Shown one piece after another: positions 39,048 through 41,513 of a stretch of DNA of 41,513 bases; position 1 is the first letter of the stretch; every line of letters begins with the position of its first letter. Made by a program: the position numbers and the translations under genes. This DNA comes from Limisphaerales bacterium (lineage in GTDB: Bacteria > Verrucomicrobiota > Verrucomicrobiia > Limisphaerales > UBA11358). The notes beneath the pieces were generated by a model. The model did no database searches. It was not told the DNA's origin and was given only the letters and a program-made list of their open reading frames with translations. The DNA lies in NCBI GenBank assembly GCA_003134375.1, contig PLAY01000176.1:4159-45671 (forward strand), read 5' to 3'.

Positions 39048-41513
39048 TTACTGTCCCATAGCGCGATAGAAGAGGCTGGGCGCGGACAGATTGCTGACCG
39101 TGAAGCTCCAATTCCCGTTGGTGTCCGCAAGGTTGGTCAGGACGGATTGCCAGTTCACTGGCGGCGTCAGGTTCGTGGCTGATTGCAGAATATAGGGATA
39201 ATTCGGCGTGCCGGCAAACTGCAAGGTCAACTGATTTCCGATCACCGCGTTGGCAAAGAAATTTTGCGGCGGCAGAAAAACTGTGAGCGTGGCCACGGCG
39301 CTGGTGACGCTGCCAAAGCTGTTCGTTACCACCACAAAATAATTGGCCGCGTTGCCATTCGTAATTGACAGCAACATGAGCGTGGCGTTGGTTTGTCCTG
39401 GCAAGCTGATGGCGCATGGGGCGGCAATTTGGATGGTGGGCGGAGTGGTGTAGCCTGAACCGGCATTGGTCATGGTGATTGCCGACACCATTTCATTGCT
39501 CACTGTGGCGTAACCGCCCGCGCCGCTGCCGCTGCCGCCGAGGATTTGCACGTTGGGCGCGGCCAAATAACCCGCGCCGCCGCTTGTCACATTAGCCCCC
39601 AGCACAAAGCCATTGATGACCACCGGCACGGCGGTGGCGTTGCTCTGCGTGCCAGAAACCATCCACCATTGATAAACCAGATTAGTCGTTCCGCTGGCGC
39701 TGACGATAAACGTGCCGTTGCTGCCTTTCACCACGTTCAAGCTTTGCGGTTGTTGCACGATGCTGGGAGCAGTCAGAACGGTCAAGGTAGCGACGCTGCT
39801 GGTAACGCTGCCGGAAGCGGCGGATACCACCACAAAATAATTTCCCGCATTGCCGGTGGTAATGTTAGTCAAATTCAGCGAGGCGTTTGTCTGCCAAGAT
39901 AACGGGCTGTTGCTGAAATACCATTGATAACCCAAAGAAGTCTGTGCAGTGGCGGCAACGCTAAACGTGGCGTTGTTGAATTGAGTCACTGACTGGCTTT
40001 GCGGCTGTTGCGTGATGTTCGGCAAAAGACTCAGCGTAGCGATGCTGCTGGTGACGCTACCGCCATAATTCGTCACGATTACGAAGTAAGCCCCGACGTT
40101 TGTCACCCCCGCATTGACAAGGCTCAAGTTGGTCGCGGTCTGACCGCTGATGGCGTTTGAATTGAAATACCATTGATAGCCCAGCGGCGGAGTGCCGCCT
40201 ACTACAACCGAAAAACTAGCCTGGCTGCCCGGCGCTACCGTGGTGTTTTGCGGCTGCTGCACAAGGAATGGCAACTCCGTCAGTTGCACGACGCTGCTGG
40301 TGACGCTGCCGCTGGTGCTGGCCACCACCACAAAATAGCTTCCCGCCTGCGCGTCGCCAACTGGCGAAACCACCAGATTCGTTCCCGTTGCCCCGCCTAT
40401 GGGATTTCCGTTGAAATACCATTGATAGCTCAAGAGATCGCTGTCGGCAGCCACAACTGAAAAGACAGCCGCATCTCCGGCTTGAACCGCCGTGCCTTGC
40501 GGTTGCTGGATGATGGCAGGCACCATGACCAGCGAAGCTGGACTGCTGGTGACGCTGATGTAGATATTTGTAATAACCACAAAATAGTTTCCGACATTGT
40601 TGGCGTTAATGCCTTTTAGATTTAGCGTGGCGTTGGTTTGACCGATCAGCAATCCATTCGGCGGGTCAATTTGCAACGTGGGAACATCCGTGTAGTCGTT
40701 TCCGGTATTGGTCACAACAATGTCCATGACCACGCCGTTGCTGACCTCGGCATAACCGCCCGCTCCACTGCCGCCGCCGCCGATGAATTGCACTTGCGGA
40801 ATAGTGGTGTAGCCGGAACCGCCATTGGTGACCACCGCGCCATAGATAAATGGTCTGTAAACTTGAGCATAACCACCGGCCGGTGATTGCATGTTGGTAT
40901 TGCTGAAATACCATTGATAGCTCATGGGAGTTGCGCCAATGGTTGAGACGCTAAAGCTGGCATTATTGGAAAAACTGACCGTCTGGCATTGTGGCGGCTG
41001 GGTGATGGACAACAGCACAACTGTGAGCGTGACCACGCTGCTAGTGACGCTGCCACCGCTTCCAGTGATAATGACTTGATAATAATTGCCGCTGTCGCCC
41101 AATGTAACATTGCTCAAGGTCAGGGCAGGAACAGGCGAAACATTGCTCCACACCTTGCGGATGCGATTATTGCCGTTGTCCGCAATTAAAATGTTGCCCG
41201 CGCTGTCTATCGTCACGCCGGTAGGCGAATACAATTCTGCACTGGTGGCTGCGCCACCATCGCCCGAATAACCGCCAGTTCCATTGCCCGCCACCGTCGT
41301 GATGATGCCATTCGTCCCAACCTTGAGGATGCGGTTACTATCATCCGCGATGAACAGGTTGCCAGAACTGTCCACCGAAACACCATCAGAAGCATACAAT
41401 TCAGCATTGGTCGCCGCGCCGCCATCGCCTGAATAGCCATTTATTCCATTTCCGACCACTGTGGTGATGACGCCATTCGTCCCAACCTTGCGGATGCGGT
41501 TACTTTCATCCGC
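39048..41513 (-). CDS. NHL-repeat and Ig-like surface protein (N-terminus outside window)
   Basis: About 820 residues are visible; the frame is open to the right edge. It begins with NHL beta-propeller repeats (GYSGDGGAATNAEL, VSVDSSGNLFIADDSNRI twice and a third partial copy). Then come an incomplete Ig-like module (ALTLSNVTLGDSGNYYQVII) and five Ig-like domains, each starting with (I/V)xQPQ and having YQWYF and GNYFVV motifs. Two of them contain an inserted block with NGGSGYTTIPQVQF / NAGSGYTTPPTIQI and GGSGSGAGGYA. The C-terminal 70 residues (LQFAGTPNYPYILQSATNLT, NGNWSFTVSNLS, FYRAMGQ) are a lineage-typical end module, possibly a secretion signal. Probably exported and used for adhesion or polymer binding. 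Confidence 0.9.
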   Translation of the reverse strand, partial: ADESNRIRKVGTNGVITTVVGNGINGYSGDGGAATNAELYASDGVSVDSSGNLFIADDSNRILKVGTNGIITTVAGNGTGGYSGDGGAATSAELYSPTGVTIDSAGNILIADNGNNRIRKVWSNVSPVPALTLSNVTLGDSGNYYQVIITGSGGSVTSSVVTLTVVLLSITQPPQCQTVSFSNNASFSVSTIGATPMSYQWYFSNTNMQSPAGGYAQVYRPFIYGAVVTNGGSGYTTIPQVQFIGGGGSGAGGYAEVSNGVVMDIVVTNTGNDYTDVPTLQIDPPNGLLIGQTNATLNLKGINANNVGNYFVVITNIYISVTSSPASLVMVPAIIQQPQGTAVQAGDAAVFSVVAADSDLLSYQWYFNGNPIGGATGTNLVVSPVGDAQAGSYFVVVASTSGSVTSSVVQLTELPFLVQQPQNTTVAPGSQASFSVVVGGTPPLGYQWYFNSNAISGQTATNLSLVNAGVTNVGAYFVIVTNYGGSVTSSIATLSLLPNITQQPQSQSVTQFNNATFSVAATAQTSLGYQWYFSNSPLSWQTNASLNLTNITTGNAGNYFVVVSAASGSVTSSVATLTVLTAPSIVQQPQSLNVVKGSNGTFIVSASGTTNLVYQWWMVSGTQSNATAVPVVINGFVLGANVTSGGAGYLAAPNVQILGGSGSGAGGYATVSNEMVSAITMTNAGSGYTTPPTIQIAAPCAISLPGQTNATLMLLSITNGNAANYFVVVTNSFGSVTSAVATLTVFLPPQNFFANAVIGNQLTLQFAGTPNYPYILQSATNLTPPVNWQSVLTNLADTNGNWSFTVSNLSAPSLFYRAMGQ

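Noticed and set aside
39300..41000. Repeated similar segments spaced about 230-240 bp, CRISPR-like at first sight
   Set aside because: They are coding repeats of Ig-like domains (YQWYF, GNYFVV motifs); no short identical repeats with unique spacers are present anywhere in the window.

Overview
The window looks like a chromosomal segment of a Verrucomicrobiota bacterium, probably of the Pedosphaera/Limisphaerales type. The best clue is the right-hand NHL/Ig-like protein, whose C-terminal module (LQFAGTPNYPYILQSATN onward) is typical of that lineage. Base composition is moderately GC-rich. From the left edge to 34.1 kb every convincing gene lies on the minus strand.

Left part (1-8.5 kb): the 5' part of a copper-type P-type ATPase with a DUF302 protein and a 41-aa membrane peptide; two tandem PRC-barrel proteins; an operon tal - 48-aa peptide - DUF6582-like - pgi; then a third PRC-barrel paralogue followed by a DUF6766-like membrane protein. 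From 9 to 13.4 kb lies a cyclic beta-glucan synthase locus with a large internal deletion, which leaves its N-terminal membrane part and its GH94 part as two overlapping reading frames. A decayed acetate kinase tail sits downstream of it and an intact ackA upstream.

Centre (13.6-28.6 kb): a compact run of eleven minus-strand genes, several joined by ATGA stop/start overlaps: rpiB, pgm, lipoprotein, glgP, glgX, malQ, DUF1737, HAD phosphatase, GH15 glucoamylase, sugar/H+ symporter, ackA. With tal and pgi it covers breakdown of storage glucan to hexose phosphates, the non-oxidative pentose phosphate reactions and acetate-linked ATP formation. Upstream (28.7-33 kb) lie a stand-alone CBM48 protein, a YflT-like stress protein, a six-BON-domain secreted protein, a small membrane protein and a NarL/DevR-type response regulator next to a truncated histidine kinase.

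The most interesting regulatory signal is a recurring imperfect palindrome (ATGGGGT-N-ACCCCAT, better conserved in one half). It occurs upstream of nearly every transcription unit in this metabolic/stress block, including a perfect 18-bp copy before tal. It looks like the operator of an undescribed local regulon, for which the adjacent response regulator is the obvious candidate.

From 34.15 to 38.58 kb lies a cargo-free composite element: two paralogous three-gene modules (HTH-containing protein of about 235 aa, 65-aa excisionase-like protein, tyrosine recombinase), each with a near-leaderless TTGACA-N16-TACSAT promoter. They converge on a 27-nt tRNA-Ser 3'-end remnant embedded in the 3' ends of both recombinase genes. 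The element is flanked by truncated genes (histidine kinase on the left, trypsin-like protease on the right). The window ends in a large NHL/Ig-like surface protein whose N-terminus lies outside.
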